NCBI RefSeq assembly: GCF_946404925.1
Contig: NZ_CAMJFM010000002.1
Coordinates: forward strand, 62,001-126,000
Reading direction: 5' to 3'
Length of the DNA: 64,000 nt
Source of the DNA: an uncultured Prevotella sp.
Lineage (GTDB): Bacteria; Bacteroidota; Bacteroidia; Bacteroidales; Bacteroidaceae
Part shown: positions 54,715-63,703 of the stretch, one piece after another
Layout of the letters: the number at the start of each line of letters is the position of its first letter
Position numbering within the stretch: the stretch's first letter is position 1
Translations under genes and position numbers: made by a program
The notes under the pieces: generated by a model
What the model saw: only the letters and a program-made list of their open reading frames with translations
Database searches by the model: none
Told to the model about the DNA's origin: nothing

Positions 54715-56060
54715 GGCTCCACCCTCTGCATACCGACATAGCCAAACCAGAACGGTTCACTTGGCCATTCTGCTACGAACCACATCCACTTTGTCTCTTG
54801 GTGTGCGATGAACTAAAGCATGAGATTGAGAGGATAAACCCTAGTGAAGGGAAGATGTTTGGCGTGCTGGTGGCCGAAACATCTGATGGCGAGTTAGGCT
54901 TCCTGGCTGCATATTCCGGATTACTTGAAGGACGTAACGATTGGGCGTATTTCGTACCGCCCGTATTTGATGCCCAACAGCCTGATGGCTATTTTAAACA
55001 GAAGGAACGGGAAATATCTCTCACCACTCACCACTCACCTCTCACCTCTAAGCGAATGTCGCAAGATTTGCAATTGTGGCTTTTCCGGCAGTATCGCATG
55101 TTGAATGCCAATGGCGAAGAGAGAGATTTGGTGGAAATATGGCATGACTATCATCAGAATCCCAAAATACAGAAGAAATTCCCTTTGCCCCCTGGAGGTA
55201 CAGGCGATTGCTGTGCTCCAAAACTCTTGCAATATGCTTATCAGAACAAATTGAAGCCTATATGTATGGCCGAGTTCTGGTGGGGACCTTCGCCCCAAAG
55301 TGAGATTCGCCATCATGGCGAGTTCTACCCTGCATGCAGAGGTAAATGCAAGCCCGTACTAACTTGGATGCTGCAAGGATTGGATGTAGATCCAGATCCC
55401 GAAACCTCAGGCTTTCTGCATCAAGGTGTTGAGATGATCTATGAAGACGATGCAATAGCTGCGGTATATAAACCTGCAGGCATGCTGAGTGTGCCAGGAA
55501 AGGCCGACGATTACTCTGTGGCTACTTGGGCCAAGGAGCGATGGGCTGATGCGATGCTGCCTCATCGCTTGGATCTGCTTACATCGGGCATTATGCTTGT
55601 GGCAAAGACGGCCGAAGCTTATCACCATCTGCAAGACCAGTTTGCCGCTCGCACCATCAAAAAGAAATATCTGGCTGTGGTTGAGGGCAAAGTGGCCAGC
55701 GAACATGGGGTAATCGACTTGCCACTTAATAGCGATCCGCTTAATCGCCCGCGTCAGATAGTAGACCTTGAAAACGGGAAGCGAGCTATCAGCGAATATA
55801 GAGTGCAACAAACGGCTGAGTGGGAGGGAAAAACCGTTACCTTATTAGCACTTTATCCTCACACAGGTCGCACTCATCAGCTCAGAATGCATTGTGCCCA
55901 TCAGTTGGGATTAGGATGCCCTATTGTTGGTGATGAACTCTATGGTCATAAGGCAGATAGGCTATATCTGCAGGCAGAATCGATAGCTTTTGTTCATCCT
56001 ACAACGGGCAAACGAATGCACTTTTTTTGCCCTCGAGACAAAAAAATATGGCGTTTTTGA
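54711..56060 (+). CDS. RluA-family pseudouridine synthase with long N-terminal domain
   Basis: Converts uridine to pseudouridine in RNA; the target is unknown. Translation starts at the ATG at 54711, overlapping the kinase stop. The catalytic half (about 240-450) has GVEMIYEDDAIAAVYKPAGM, the catalytic aspartate in LPHRLDLLTSGIML, KKKYLAVVEG and PHTGRTHQLRMHCAH. The first ~230 residues form an extra domain with cysteine-containing segments (GGTGDCCAPKLLQYA, YPACRGKC) found in long Bacteroidetes members. A heptad DNA repeat at 55020-55047 encodes the linker TTHHSPLTSK. Confidence 0.9.
   Translation: MRLHPLHTDIAKPERFTWPFCYEPHPLCLLVCDELKHEIERINPSEGKMFGVLVAETSDGELGFLAAYSGLLEGRNDWAYFVPPVFDAQQPDGYFKQKEREISLTTHHSPLTSKRMSQDLQLWLFRQYRMLNANGEERDLVEIWHDYHQNPKIQKKFPLPPGGTGDCCAPKLLQYAYQNKLKPICMAEFWWGPSPQSEIRHHGEFYPACRGKCKPVLTWMLQGLDVDPDPETSGFLHQGVEMIYEDDAIAAVYKPAGMLSVPGKADDYSVATWAKERWADAMLPHRLDLLTSGIMLVAKTAEAYHHLQDQFAARTIKKKYLAVVEGKVASEHGVIDLPLNSDPLNRPRQIVDLENGKRAISEYRVQQTAEWEGKTVTLLALYPHTGRTHQLRMHCAHQLGLGCPIVGDELYGHKADRLYLQAESIAFVHPTTGKRMHFFCPRDKKIWRF
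55020..55047 (+). repeat. Four-unit heptad repeat inside the pseudouridine synthase gene
   Basis: Four tandem heptads CTCACC[A/T] fill 28 bases and encode the low-complexity linker TTHHSPLTS. The layout matches the repeats in the GH3 gene and purL, with C for A in two positions. Confidence 0.8.
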
Positions 56061-56082
56061 TGGTAGTTTGCAGATAAATGAC

Positions 56083-56090
56083 TATATTTG
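56083..56090 (+). promoter_or_regulatory. -7 box for the M1 peptidase gene
   Basis: TATATTTGC matches TAnnTTTG, 20-30 bases before ATGs at 56111 and 56120, and makes the longest open frame start (56078) impossible. Confidence 0.6.
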
Positions 56091-56119
56091 CAAGCAGAAA
56101 TCAAATAATTATGTGTCAC

Positions 56120-58633
56120 ATGAAAACAGTCAAAGGTCTATTTGTGTTGATTCTAAGCCTTTTAGCGCTTAGTGTTAATGCCCAGGCGGACAACCGTAGG
56201 GGTAATATAAGTGGTATACTATACCAGCTTACATTCGATATCCCAGAGAATCCATCAGAGAAGGTGAGCGGAAAGGCTATCATTACTTTCGATCTCAGGT
56301 CGAAGCAGGATGTTGTGCTCGATTTCCAGGGAATTCCCGGTAATGTGATGGTATATAAAGCCAACAAAGGTAAAGGAAAGAAAGCCAGCGTTAAGGTCCA
56401 GAACGATAAGATCATTATCCCAGGCAAGATGTTCAAGCCAGGAACCAACAGGGTTGCCATCGACTTTACCAGCCAGGAGAAGGCCTTGACCCATAGTGGG
56501 AATGTGGTTTATACTCAGGTGCAGGCCGATGAGGGTCGTGCACTCTTCCCATGTTTCGATGATAGCGAAATGCGCGGCCAGTTCCAGACCACTATTAATG
56601 CCCCAGCAGGATGGAAGTCGGTTACAGTTGATATGGCCGAGAAGATTGCTCCTGTTGACTATTGCTTTGTTACAGGTAAACTGTTTGAGAAGACTTCGAA
56701 TACTGATGGTCGTAATCTGCGTGTGCTGTACACAGAGACCGATCCTAACAAGGTGGCTCAGATAGATCAGGTTTTCCAGGAGGTCGCCAAGTCAATGAAG
56801 TGGATGGAAGGCTACACAGGCATTGGAAATCCATACGAGAAAGAGTGTGTTATCTTTGTGCTTCCAAGTCTCGAGCTTGGTGGACTTGAGCGTCGTGGCT
56901 ATATCGTTTTGAGCGATAAGACTATCTTCCTTGGCAAGAAACCATCGAAAGAGGAACTTTTGAAGCGTACGGAGTTGATTGCTCACGAGACATCTCACAT
57001 CTGGTTTGGTAATATTACTGCTATCGATGAGCCTTGGGCAAAGGAGGTCTTGGCTAATTTCATGGCATCAAAGATTACCCGTAGTCAGTATAAGAAGGAG
57101 GAGGTTGAGGTTAGCTTCATGAATACATATATGCGAAATGCTATTGCTTTGGATCGCACCGAGGCCACTCACCCTATCGCACAAGAGGTTGACAACCCTC
57201 ATGACCCAATTCTGTGGTACGATAACATCAACTACTGCAAGGGCCCTGTCATGATGCGTATGATGGAGGATGAAATGGGTGCCCAGGAGATGCAGAAGGG
57301 ATTGCAGCAATGTCTGCGCGATCATTATATGGGCCACATCAGTTGGGATCAGATTGTTGAGACGCTCGACAAGCAGGCTCCAGCAGCAGGTGTTCGTCAG
57401 TTCAGCGATGTATGGGTAAAGCAGAAGGGTATGCCTGTCATTACCTGTACATATAAAGATGGTCAGGTGGTTGTTTCGCAGACCGACCCTTATGGACGTG
57501 GATTGTGCTGGCGCCAGAAGTTTGAGCTGAAGGTGATTAGCAATATGGGACAGGCACAGACCATCAAGGTGGATATGCAGCAGCCTACAATGACTTTCAA
57601 GCAGAAAGGCGGTGCTCCTGCCTATATCATCCCTAATCAGGATGGTCGCGGATACGGACGTTTCACACTCGAAGACAACTATGTTAAGACTCTGCCAACC
57701 AAGTTGATTACAACCCGTAACGATATCAACCGTTACACTCTGCTTAATCTTATTCACGACAATTATCTGTTGGGTAAGGTTGATCCAAGACACTTTGGCG
57801 AGTTGTTCCGCTTCCTGCCTCGTGAGAAGAATACCCTTATCATGGAGACAGCTATCAACCAGATGCACAAGATTGCCTCTGATCTTACCCTGCAGCAAAG
57901 ATGTACCTTGGAACTTGTTATCTGGGATCTTCTGGGTGAGAACAAGACAAAGGAGTGTCGCCAGCTGGTTCTGCGTAAATTGGGAACAAGTGCTATCTCG
58001 CCAGAGGTTCTGGATAAAATGCAGACCATACTTGACAGACATAATGAGGAGGTGCTCGATGAGCATGATTATATGGAGATAGCCTATCGCTTGGCCATCA
58101 CTCGTCCTGACCGTCGTGACCAGATTCTTGAAAAAGAGCGCGACCGTCTTATCACCGCAGGAAATGACGAGTTGCGTCAGGAGTTCGACTTTGTTAGTAA
58201 GGCAACTCATCCAAATGCCAGCGCTCGCGAAGAGGTGTTCAAGAGCTTGCTTAAGGCCGAGAATCGTGTAAACGAGCAGTGGGCGCTTAATGCGCTCCGC
58301 CTGCTGAACTCTGATGTGTTCGAACCACAGAGTAATGTATACATCGTAGAAGGACTTAAGGCCCTGCCTGAGATTCAGAAGACAAATAGTCTTGCATTCC
58401 CAAGTCGTTGGGCCAGAACACTGATTGCCCCACACAAGAGTGCTGAGGCAAAGACCGAGGTCCAGAAATTCCTGAATGAGTCGGCCGATGTTCCTGCAAC
58501 CCTTAAGAACTTCGTCTATGAGTCGGCTTGGGTTCTGATGAATCAGGTTCCTTATGTCGACAAGACTCCTAAACCCGCAACAACTACAGCTACTACCAAG
58601 AAGAAGGCTGCTACGACCAAGAAAAAGAAGTAG
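56120..58633 (+). CDS. M1 family metallopeptidase with altered exopeptidase motif
   Basis: A secreted zinc peptidase of about 837 residues; start ATG at 56120 (MKTVKGLFVLILSLLALSVNAQ, signal peptide) or 56111. The zinc site is LIAHETSHIWFGN with the third ligand in WAKEVLANF. M1 aminopeptidases have GxMEN just before; here the segment reads LELGGLERRGYIV, keeping only the glutamate. The N-terminal beta-sandwich (YQLTFDIPENPSEKVSGKAI) and helical C-terminal domain are present. It ends in an unusual threonine/lysine tail (TTTATTKKKAATTKKKK). Substrate range may differ from classical aminopeptidase N. Confidence 0.87.
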   Translation: MKTVKGLFVLILSLLALSVNAQADNRRGNISGILYQLTFDIPENPSEKVSGKAIITFDLRSKQDVVLDFQGIPGNVMVYKANKGKGKKASVKVQNDKIIIPGKMFKPGTNRVAIDFTSQEKALTHSGNVVYTQVQADEGRALFPCFDDSEMRGQFQTTINAPAGWKSVTVDMAEKIAPVDYCFVTGKLFEKTSNTDGRNLRVLYTETDPNKVAQIDQVFQEVAKSMKWMEGYTGIGNPYEKECVIFVLPSLELGGLERRGYIVLSDKTIFLGKKPSKEELLKRTELIAHETSHIWFGNITAIDEPWAKEVLANFMASKITRSQYKKEEVEVSFMNTYMRNAIALDRTEATHPIAQEVDNPHDPILWYDNINYCKGPVMMRMMEDEMGAQEMQKGLQQCLRDHYMGHISWDQIVETLDKQAPAAGVRQFSDVWVKQKGMPVITCTYKDGQVVVSQTDPYGRGLCWRQKFELKVISNMGQAQTIKVDMQQPTMTFKQKGGAPAYIIPNQDGRGYGRFTLEDNYVKTLPTKLITTRNDINRYTLLNLIHDNYLLGKVDPRHFGELFRFLPREKNTLIMETAINQMHKIASDLTLQQRCTLELVIWDLLGENKTKECRQLVLRKLGTSAISPEVLDKMQTILDRHNEEVLDEHDYMEIAYRLAITRPDRRDQILEKERDRLITAGNDELRQEFDFVSKATHPNASAREEVFKSLLKAENRVNEQWALNALRLLNSDVFEPQSNVYIVEGLKALPEIQKTNSLAFPSRWARTLIAPHKSAEAKTEVQKFLNESADVPATLKNFVYESAWVLMNQVPYVDKTPKPATTTATTKKKAATTKKKK

Positions 58634-58672
58634 TTAGTCCTCTTGGATAAATTATCTAGAGAATTTTTCGAG

Positions 58673-58713
58673 GAAGTTACGTTTCTTTGACCATGAAACG
58701 TAACTTCTTTTTT
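58673..58713 (+). terminator. Terminator between the M1 peptidase and purL
   Basis: A perfect 13-base stem (gaagttacgtttc with its complement, 58673-58685 and 58695-58707) with a 9-base loop is followed by a T-run, 40 bases after the stop. Confidence 0.92.
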
Positions 58714-58751
58714 ATTAAAGTTATCAAGTTCAAAATGTTTTGGTAGATAAA

Positions 58752-58783
58752 TTTGTTATTTAAGATAAAAAATAGTACCTTTG
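58752..58783 (+). promoter_or_regulatory. Promoter of purL (-33 and -7)
   Basis: TTTG (58752-58755) and TACCTTTGC (box 58776-58783), 20 bases apart, match the consensus. The ATG is at 58817. No purine riboswitch is visible in the short leader. Confidence 0.7.
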
Positions 58784-58816
58784 CACGCAAAATTGAAAAT
58801 ATAAAATAAATAAGGT

Positions 58817-61800
58817 ATGATACGCTTCTTTCAGACCCCACAAAAATCGGTGATTGCCACTGAGGTTGATCACGCACTTAGTGAACAGGAAATTAATGAG
58901 TTAAGCTGGCTTTATGGCGGCGCTACAATGCTGGATGCCCAGACGCTGGATGGATTCTATGTAGGTCCACGTCGCGAAATGGTGACTCCTTGGTCGACAA
59001 ATGCCGTTGAGATAACTCAGAATATGGGACTCAGCGGCATTTTGCGTATAGAGGAATACTATCCCGCAGCCAGTAAGGATGCTGAGCACGATGAGATGCT
59101 GCAGCGCATGTATGATGGATTGAATCAGGATATCTTTACTATTAACATCAAGCCTGAGCCCATTAAGTATGTGGACAATCTGGAGGAGTATAACGAAAAG
59201 GAAGGCCTTGCTCTCTCGCCCGAGGAGATTGAATATCTGCATGGACTGGAGAAGAAAAACGGTCGTCCTCTGACTGATTCTGAGATTTTCGGTTTTGCAC
59301 AGATCAACTCTGAGCACTGTCGCCACAAGATCTTTGGTGGTACATTCATCATCGATGGCAAGGAGATGGAGAGTTCACTCTTCGCCATGATTAAGAAGAC
59401 TACACAGGAGAATCCAAATAAGATTCTTTCGGCCTATAAGGATAATGTGGCTTTTGCACAGGGCCCCGTTGTTGAGCAGTTTGCTCCGAAAGACCAGAGC
59501 ACCAGCGACTATTTCCAGGTAAAGGACATCGAGAGTGTTATCTCGCTGAAGGCCGAGACACATAACTTCCCAACAACTGTTGAGCCATTCAATGGAGCTG
59601 CTACAGGTACTGGTGGTGAAATCCGCGACCGTATGGGCGGTGGCGTAGGTTCTTGGCCTATCGCTGGTACTGCTGTTTATATGACAGCCTATCCACGTCT
59701 GCACGACGATGAGGGTGCTGCTCGCGACTGGGAGGACATTCTGCCCGTGCGCCAGTGGCTGTATCAGACACCTCAGCAGATCCTGACCAAGGCTTCTAAT
59801 GGTGCATCTGATTTCGGAAACAAGTTCGGCCAGCCACTGATCTGTGGTTCGGTACTGACATTCGAGCATCAGGAGGGAAAAGAGAAGTATGCCTACGATA
59901 AGGTGATTATGCTGGCTGGTGGTGTAGGTTACGGCACCAAGCGCGACTGCCTGAAGAAGGAACCACAGAAGGGTAACAAGGTGGTTGTAGTAGGTGGCGA
60001 TAACTACCGCATCGGTCTGGGTGGTGGTTCTGTATCATCAGTAGATACAGGTCGCTATAGCAATGGTATCGAGCTGAATGCCGTTCAGCGTGCTAACCCT
60101 GAGATGCAGAAGCGTGCTTACAACTTGGTTCGTGCGCTCTGTGAGGAGGATGTGAACCCTGTTGTTTCTATCCACGACCATGGATCAGCTGGTCACCTGA
60201 ACTGTCTCTCTGAGCTTGTAGAGGAGTGTGGTGGCGAAATCGATATGACTAAGCTGCCTATTGGCGACAAGACTCTGAGTTCTAAGGAAATCATTGCCAA
60301 CGAGAGTCAGGAGCGTATGGGCTTGCTGATCGACGAGAAGCACATTGAACATGTACGTAAGATCGCTGAACGCGAGCGTGCTCCACTGTATGTGGTTGGT
60401 GAGACAACTGGCGATGCTCACTTCTCGTTCAAGCAGGGCGATGGTGTGAAGCCATTCGACCTTGATGTGGCTCAGATGTTCGGTCACTCGCCAAAGACCA
60501 TCATGAAGGATAATACCGTAGAGCGTCATTATCAGGACGTAACCTACACTCAGGATAAGATTGAGGACTACTTGGAGCGCGTGCTCCAGCTGGAGGCTGT
60601 GGCTTGTAAGGATTGGTTGACTAACAAGGTTGATCGCTCTGTAACGGGTAAAATTGCCCGTCAGCAGTGTCAGGGTGAGATCCAGTTGCCTTTGAGCGAC
60701 TGTGGTGTTGTAGCCCTCGACTATCGTGGCAAGAAGGGTATTGCTACTGCTCTCGGACATGCTCCACAGGCAGGTTTGGCTAATCCTGCTGCAGGAAGTG
60801 TTCTCTCTGTAGCTGAGGCTCTTACCAATATTGTATGGGCTCCACTGGCTGAAGGAATGGATTCGCTGAGTCTGAGTGCCAACTGGATGTGGCCTTGTCG
60901 CTCTCAGGAGGGTGAGGATGCCCGTCTGTATGAGGGCGTTAAGGCTCTGAGCGATTTCTGCTGCGACCTGCATATCAATGTTCCAACTGGTAAGGACTCG
61001 CTCTCTTTGAGTCAGCAGTATCCTAACGGAGAAAAAATTATCTCTCCAGGAACCGTGATTGTTTCTGCTGGTGGTGAGGTTTCTGATATTAAGAAAGTTG
61101 TATCACCAGTATTGGTTAACGACAAGAACGCATCACTCTATCATATCGACTTCTCGTTCGACGAGCAGCGCCTTGGTGGATCTGCTTTCGCCCAGAGTCT
61201 GGGTAAGGTAGGCGATGATGTTCCTACTGTTAAGAACGCTGAGTACTTTGCTGATGCCTTTATGGCTGTTCAGCATATGATAGAGAAGGGCTGGATTATG
61301 GCTGGTCACGATATCTCGGCTGGTGGTTTGATTACTACTCTGCTCGAGATGTGCTTCGCCAACACCAAGGGCGGTATGCACATCAATCTGCACGATATCT
61401 GTAAGGATGGCGATGTTGTGAAGGCTCTGTTCGCAGAGAATCCTGGTGTTGTCATCGAGGTAAGCGATGAGTACAAGCAGGAGTTCAAGGACTTCATGGA
61501 GGAGCAGGGCGTAGGTTATGCTAAGATCGGTTATCCTGTTGAAGACAGCCGCAGCATCGTAGTAAAGGCTGGCGATAATGAAATGAACTTTGATATCGAC
61601 GCTCTGCGTGATGTTTGGTATAAGACTTCTTACCTGCTCGATCGTAAGCAGAGCTTCAATGGTAAGGCTAAGGAGCGCTTCGAGAACTATAAGAAGCAGC
61701 CTCTGGAGATGAAGTTCAATAAGGACTTCACAGGTAAACTCGCCCAGTATGGTCTCAACCCCGACCGCTGGAAAGAAACCTCAAATCTCAAACCTCAAAC

Positions 61801-62557
61801 CTCAAACCTCCCCAAGGCTGCTATCATCCGTGAAAAGGGAACCAATGGTGAGCGCGAGATGGCTTACTGTCTCTACCTCGCAGGCTTCGACGTGAAGGAC
61901 GTGATGATGACCGACCTGATTTCTGGTCGTGAGACACTCGAGGATATCAATATGATTGTATTCTGCGGTGGTTTCTCTAACTCCGACGTACTTGGTTCTG
62001 CTAAGGGTTGGGCTGGTGCATTCCTCTTCAATCCTAAGGCTAAGGAGGCGCTCGATAAGTTCTATGCCCGCAAGGACACCCTGTCACTGGGTATCTGTAA
62101 CGGTTGTCAGCTGATGGTAGAGCTTGGTCTCACAGGAGCCAATGGTGCTAAGATGCTGCATAACGACTCTCATAAGTTCGAGAGTGAGTTCATCAGCCTG
62201 AGCATTCCTCAGAACAACAGCGTGATGTTCGGCTCACTGAGTGGTAACAAGCTGGGCCTGTGGGTTGCTCACGGAGAGGGTAAGTTCTCGCTGCCTGAGG
62301 CTGAGAGCGAGTATAACGTGATTGCTAAGTACAACTACGCTGGCTATCCAGCTAATCCTAACGGATCAGATTATAATGTTGCTGGTATCTGCTCTGCTGA
62401 TGGTCGTCATCTCTGCATGATGCCACACCTGGAGCGCGCCGTATTCCCATGGCAGAATGCCTGGTATCCCGCTGACCGTCGCAACGATGAGGTAACGCCT
62501 TGGATTGAGGCCTTTGTCAATGCACGTAAATGGGTCGAGGAGAAGATTAAAAATTAA
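58817..62557 (+). CDS. purL: Phosphoribosylformylglycinamidine synthase (FGAM synthase, long form)
   Basis: Step 4 of purine synthesis, converting FGAR and glutamine to FGAM. At 1246 residues it is the long single-chain form. There is a PurS-like N-terminal domain, a linker, two AIRS-type ATPase halves (INSEHCRHKIFGG; LKAETHNFPTTVEPFNGAATG; GGGSVSSVDTG; HDISAGGLITTLLEM) and a C-terminal class-I glutaminase (AIIREKGTNGEREMAYCLYL, nucleophile cysteine in LSLGICNGCQLMVELGL, HGEGKFSLP). The linker before the glutaminase contains KETSNLKPQTSNLPK, encoded by a four-unit heptad repeat (61780-61807). Its own promoter and upstream terminator frame the gene. Confidence 0.97.
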   Translation: MIRFFQTPQKSVIATEVDHALSEQEINELSWLYGGATMLDAQTLDGFYVGPRREMVTPWSTNAVEITQNMGLSGILRIEEYYPAASKDAEHDEMLQRMYDGLNQDIFTINIKPEPIKYVDNLEEYNEKEGLALSPEEIEYLHGLEKKNGRPLTDSEIFGFAQINSEHCRHKIFGGTFIIDGKEMESSLFAMIKKTTQENPNKILSAYKDNVAFAQGPVVEQFAPKDQSTSDYFQVKDIESVISLKAETHNFPTTVEPFNGAATGTGGEIRDRMGGGVGSWPIAGTAVYMTAYPRLHDDEGAARDWEDILPVRQWLYQTPQQILTKASNGASDFGNKFGQPLICGSVLTFEHQEGKEKYAYDKVIMLAGGVGYGTKRDCLKKEPQKGNKVVVVGGDNYRIGLGGGSVSSVDTGRYSNGIELNAVQRANPEMQKRAYNLVRALCEEDVNPVVSIHDHGSAGHLNCLSELVEECGGEIDMTKLPIGDKTLSSKEIIANESQERMGLLIDEKHIEHVRKIAERERAPLYVVGETTGDAHFSFKQGDGVKPFDLDVAQMFGHSPKTIMKDNTVERHYQDVTYTQDKIEDYLERVLQLEAVACKDWLTNKVDRSVTGKIARQQCQGEIQLPLSDCGVVALDYRGKKGIATALGHAPQAGLANPAAGSVLSVAEALTNIVWAPLAEGMDSLSLSANWMWPCRSQEGEDARLYEGVKALSDFCCDLHINVPTGKDSLSLSQQYPNGEKIISPGTVIVSAGGEVSDIKKVVSPVLVNDKNASLYHIDFSFDEQRLGGSAFAQSLGKVGDDVPTVKNAEYFADAFMAVQHMIEKGWIMAGHDISAGGLITTLLEMCFANTKGGMHINLHDICKDGDVVKALFAENPGVVIEVSDEYKQEFKDFMEEQGVGYAKIGYPVEDSRSIVVKAGDNEMNFDIDALRDVWYKTSYLLDRKQSFNGKAKERFENYKKQPLEMKFNKDFTGKLAQYGLNPDRWKETSNLKPQTSNLPKAAIIREKGTNGEREMAYCLYLAGFDVKDVMMTDLISGRETLEDINMIVFCGGFSNSDVLGSAKGWAGAFLFNPKAKEALDKFYARKDTLSLGICNGCQLMVELGLTGANGAKMLHNDSHKFESEFISLSIPQNNSVMFGSLSGNKLGLWVAHGEGKFSLPEAESEYNVIAKYNYAGYPANPNGSDYNVAGICSADGRHLCMMPHLERAVFPWQNAWYPADRRNDEVTPWIEAFVNARKWVEEKIKN
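61780..61807 (+). repeat. Four-unit heptad repeat inside purL
   Basis: Four tandem heptads CTCAAA[T/C] fill 28 bases and encode the segment TSNLKPQTSN, at the junction of the synthetase and glutaminase domains. Confidence 0.8.
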
Positions 62558-62578
62558 AGATTAAAAATTAACATTAAA

Positions 62579-63124
62579 TTGAATATTTACTGGGAATCAT
62601 TCAAGACATTCTTTAAGATTGGCATATTCACCCTTGGCGGTGGATATGCCATGATACCTTTGATAGAAGAAGAGGTGGTGAATAATAAGAAATGGGTGTC
62701 AAAGGATGAGATGCTCGACCTGATAGCCATTGCCCAGAGTTGTCCTGGCGTATTTGCCATCAATATCGCTACTTTTATCGGTTATAAGCTGCGCAAGACT
62801 CGTGGTGCCATCTGTACCACCCTTGGCACAGCACTCCCTTCGTTCTTGATAATCCTTGCTATTGCAATATTCTTTAGTCAGTTCAAGGAAAACAAAATTG
62901 TTGCTGCTGTCTTCCGAGGCATTCGTCCTGCGGTCGTAGCTTTGATTGCTGTACCAACCTTCCGTCTTGGTCAACGAGCCAAACTCAACTGGTACACCAT
63001 CTGGATCCCCGTCGTTTGTGCCCTTGCTATCTGGGCTCTCGGCGTTTCACCTATTTATATTATATTGATTGCTGGCCTTGCTGGCTATCTCTACGGTATG
63101 TATATTAAACCCACCCAATCATGA
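62579..63124 (+). CDS. chrA: Chromate transporter, N-terminal half protein
   Basis: A 181-residue half of a CHR-family anion transporter. It starts at a TTG (62579), 21 bases after purL: MNIYWESFKTFFKIGIFTLGGGYAMIPLIEEEVV. The family marks FxxGGGYAMxPxxEEE and LIAIAQSCPGVFAINIATFIGYKLR are present, with about five hydrophobic segments. Two-gene CHR systems work as a pair; the second half overlaps it by four bases. Whether it exports chromate or another anion is not known. It may be read with purL, since no terminator lies between. Confidence 0.85.
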   Translation: MNIYWESFKTFFKIGIFTLGGGYAMIPLIEEEVVNNKKWVSKDEMLDLIAIAQSCPGVFAINIATFIGYKLRKTRGAICTTLGTALPSFLIILAIAIFFSQFKENKIVAAVFRGIRPAVVALIAVPTFRLGQRAKLNWYTIWIPVVCALAIWALGVSPIYIILIAGLAGYLYGMYIKPTQS

Positions 63125-63696
63125 TATTTGTTAGTCTCTTTATAACGTTCTTCGAGATAGGCCTCTTTGGTTTTGGTGGGGGCTATGGCATGCTGTCGCT
63201 GATTCAACATGAGACGGTTGAAGCCCATCATTGGCTCTCAACGTCGGAATTTACTGATATTGTCGCCATCTCACAGATGACTCCAGGGCCTATTGGCATC
63301 AATTCGGCCACTTACTGCGGATATACTGCTATACATAATGCCGGCTATGGACATCTGATGGCTGTTCTTGGTTCGGCTACGGCCACTTTTGCTCTGGTGC
63401 TGCCATCGCTGATACTCATGATACTGATAAGCAGAATGTTTATGAAGTACATGAACACTCCGCTGGTACAATCTATATTTACTGGTCTGCGTCCAGCAGT
63501 AGTTGGACTCCTTGCAGCTGCTACACTGCTACTTTGTAATAAGGAGAACTTCTCAACTCCTTTCGAGAATCTTTGGCAGTTCTTTATCAGCTGCGCTCTT
63601 CTAATCGCCACCGCCTTTGGCACGGGGTATCTTAAGATTAATCCCATTAGGATGATATGTTACGCGGGCTTTGCCGGATTATTATTACTTTACTAA
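63121..63696 (+). CDS. Chromate transporter, C-terminal half protein
   Basis: The 191-residue partner of the preceding protein. It has ITFFEIGLFGFGGGYGMLSLIQHETV, the FGFGGGYGMLxxIQ(H)E mark, then DIVAISQMTPGPIGINSATYCGY with the conserved TPGP motif, and FTGLRPAVVGLLAAATLL. Its ATG overlaps the first half's stop (ATGA), so the two are translationally coupled and probably form the heterodimer. The C-terminus holds about two more hydrophobic segments, ending AGFAGLLLLY. Confidence 0.87.
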   Translation: MIFVSLFITFFEIGLFGFGGGYGMLSLIQHETVEAHHWLSTSEFTDIVAISQMTPGPIGINSATYCGYTAIHNAGYGHLMAVLGSATATFALVLPSLILMILISRMFMKYMNTPLVQSIFTGLRPAVVGLLAAATLLLCNKENFSTPFENLWQFFISCALLIATAFGTGYLKINPIRMICYAGFAGLLLLY

Positions 63697-63703
63697 TCAG
63701 AAT

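Noticed and set aside
57068..58435. Long antisense frame (455 codons) opposite the M1 peptidase
   Set aside because: The forward strand holds a full conserved protein; the reverse frame has no motifs and reflects codon bias.
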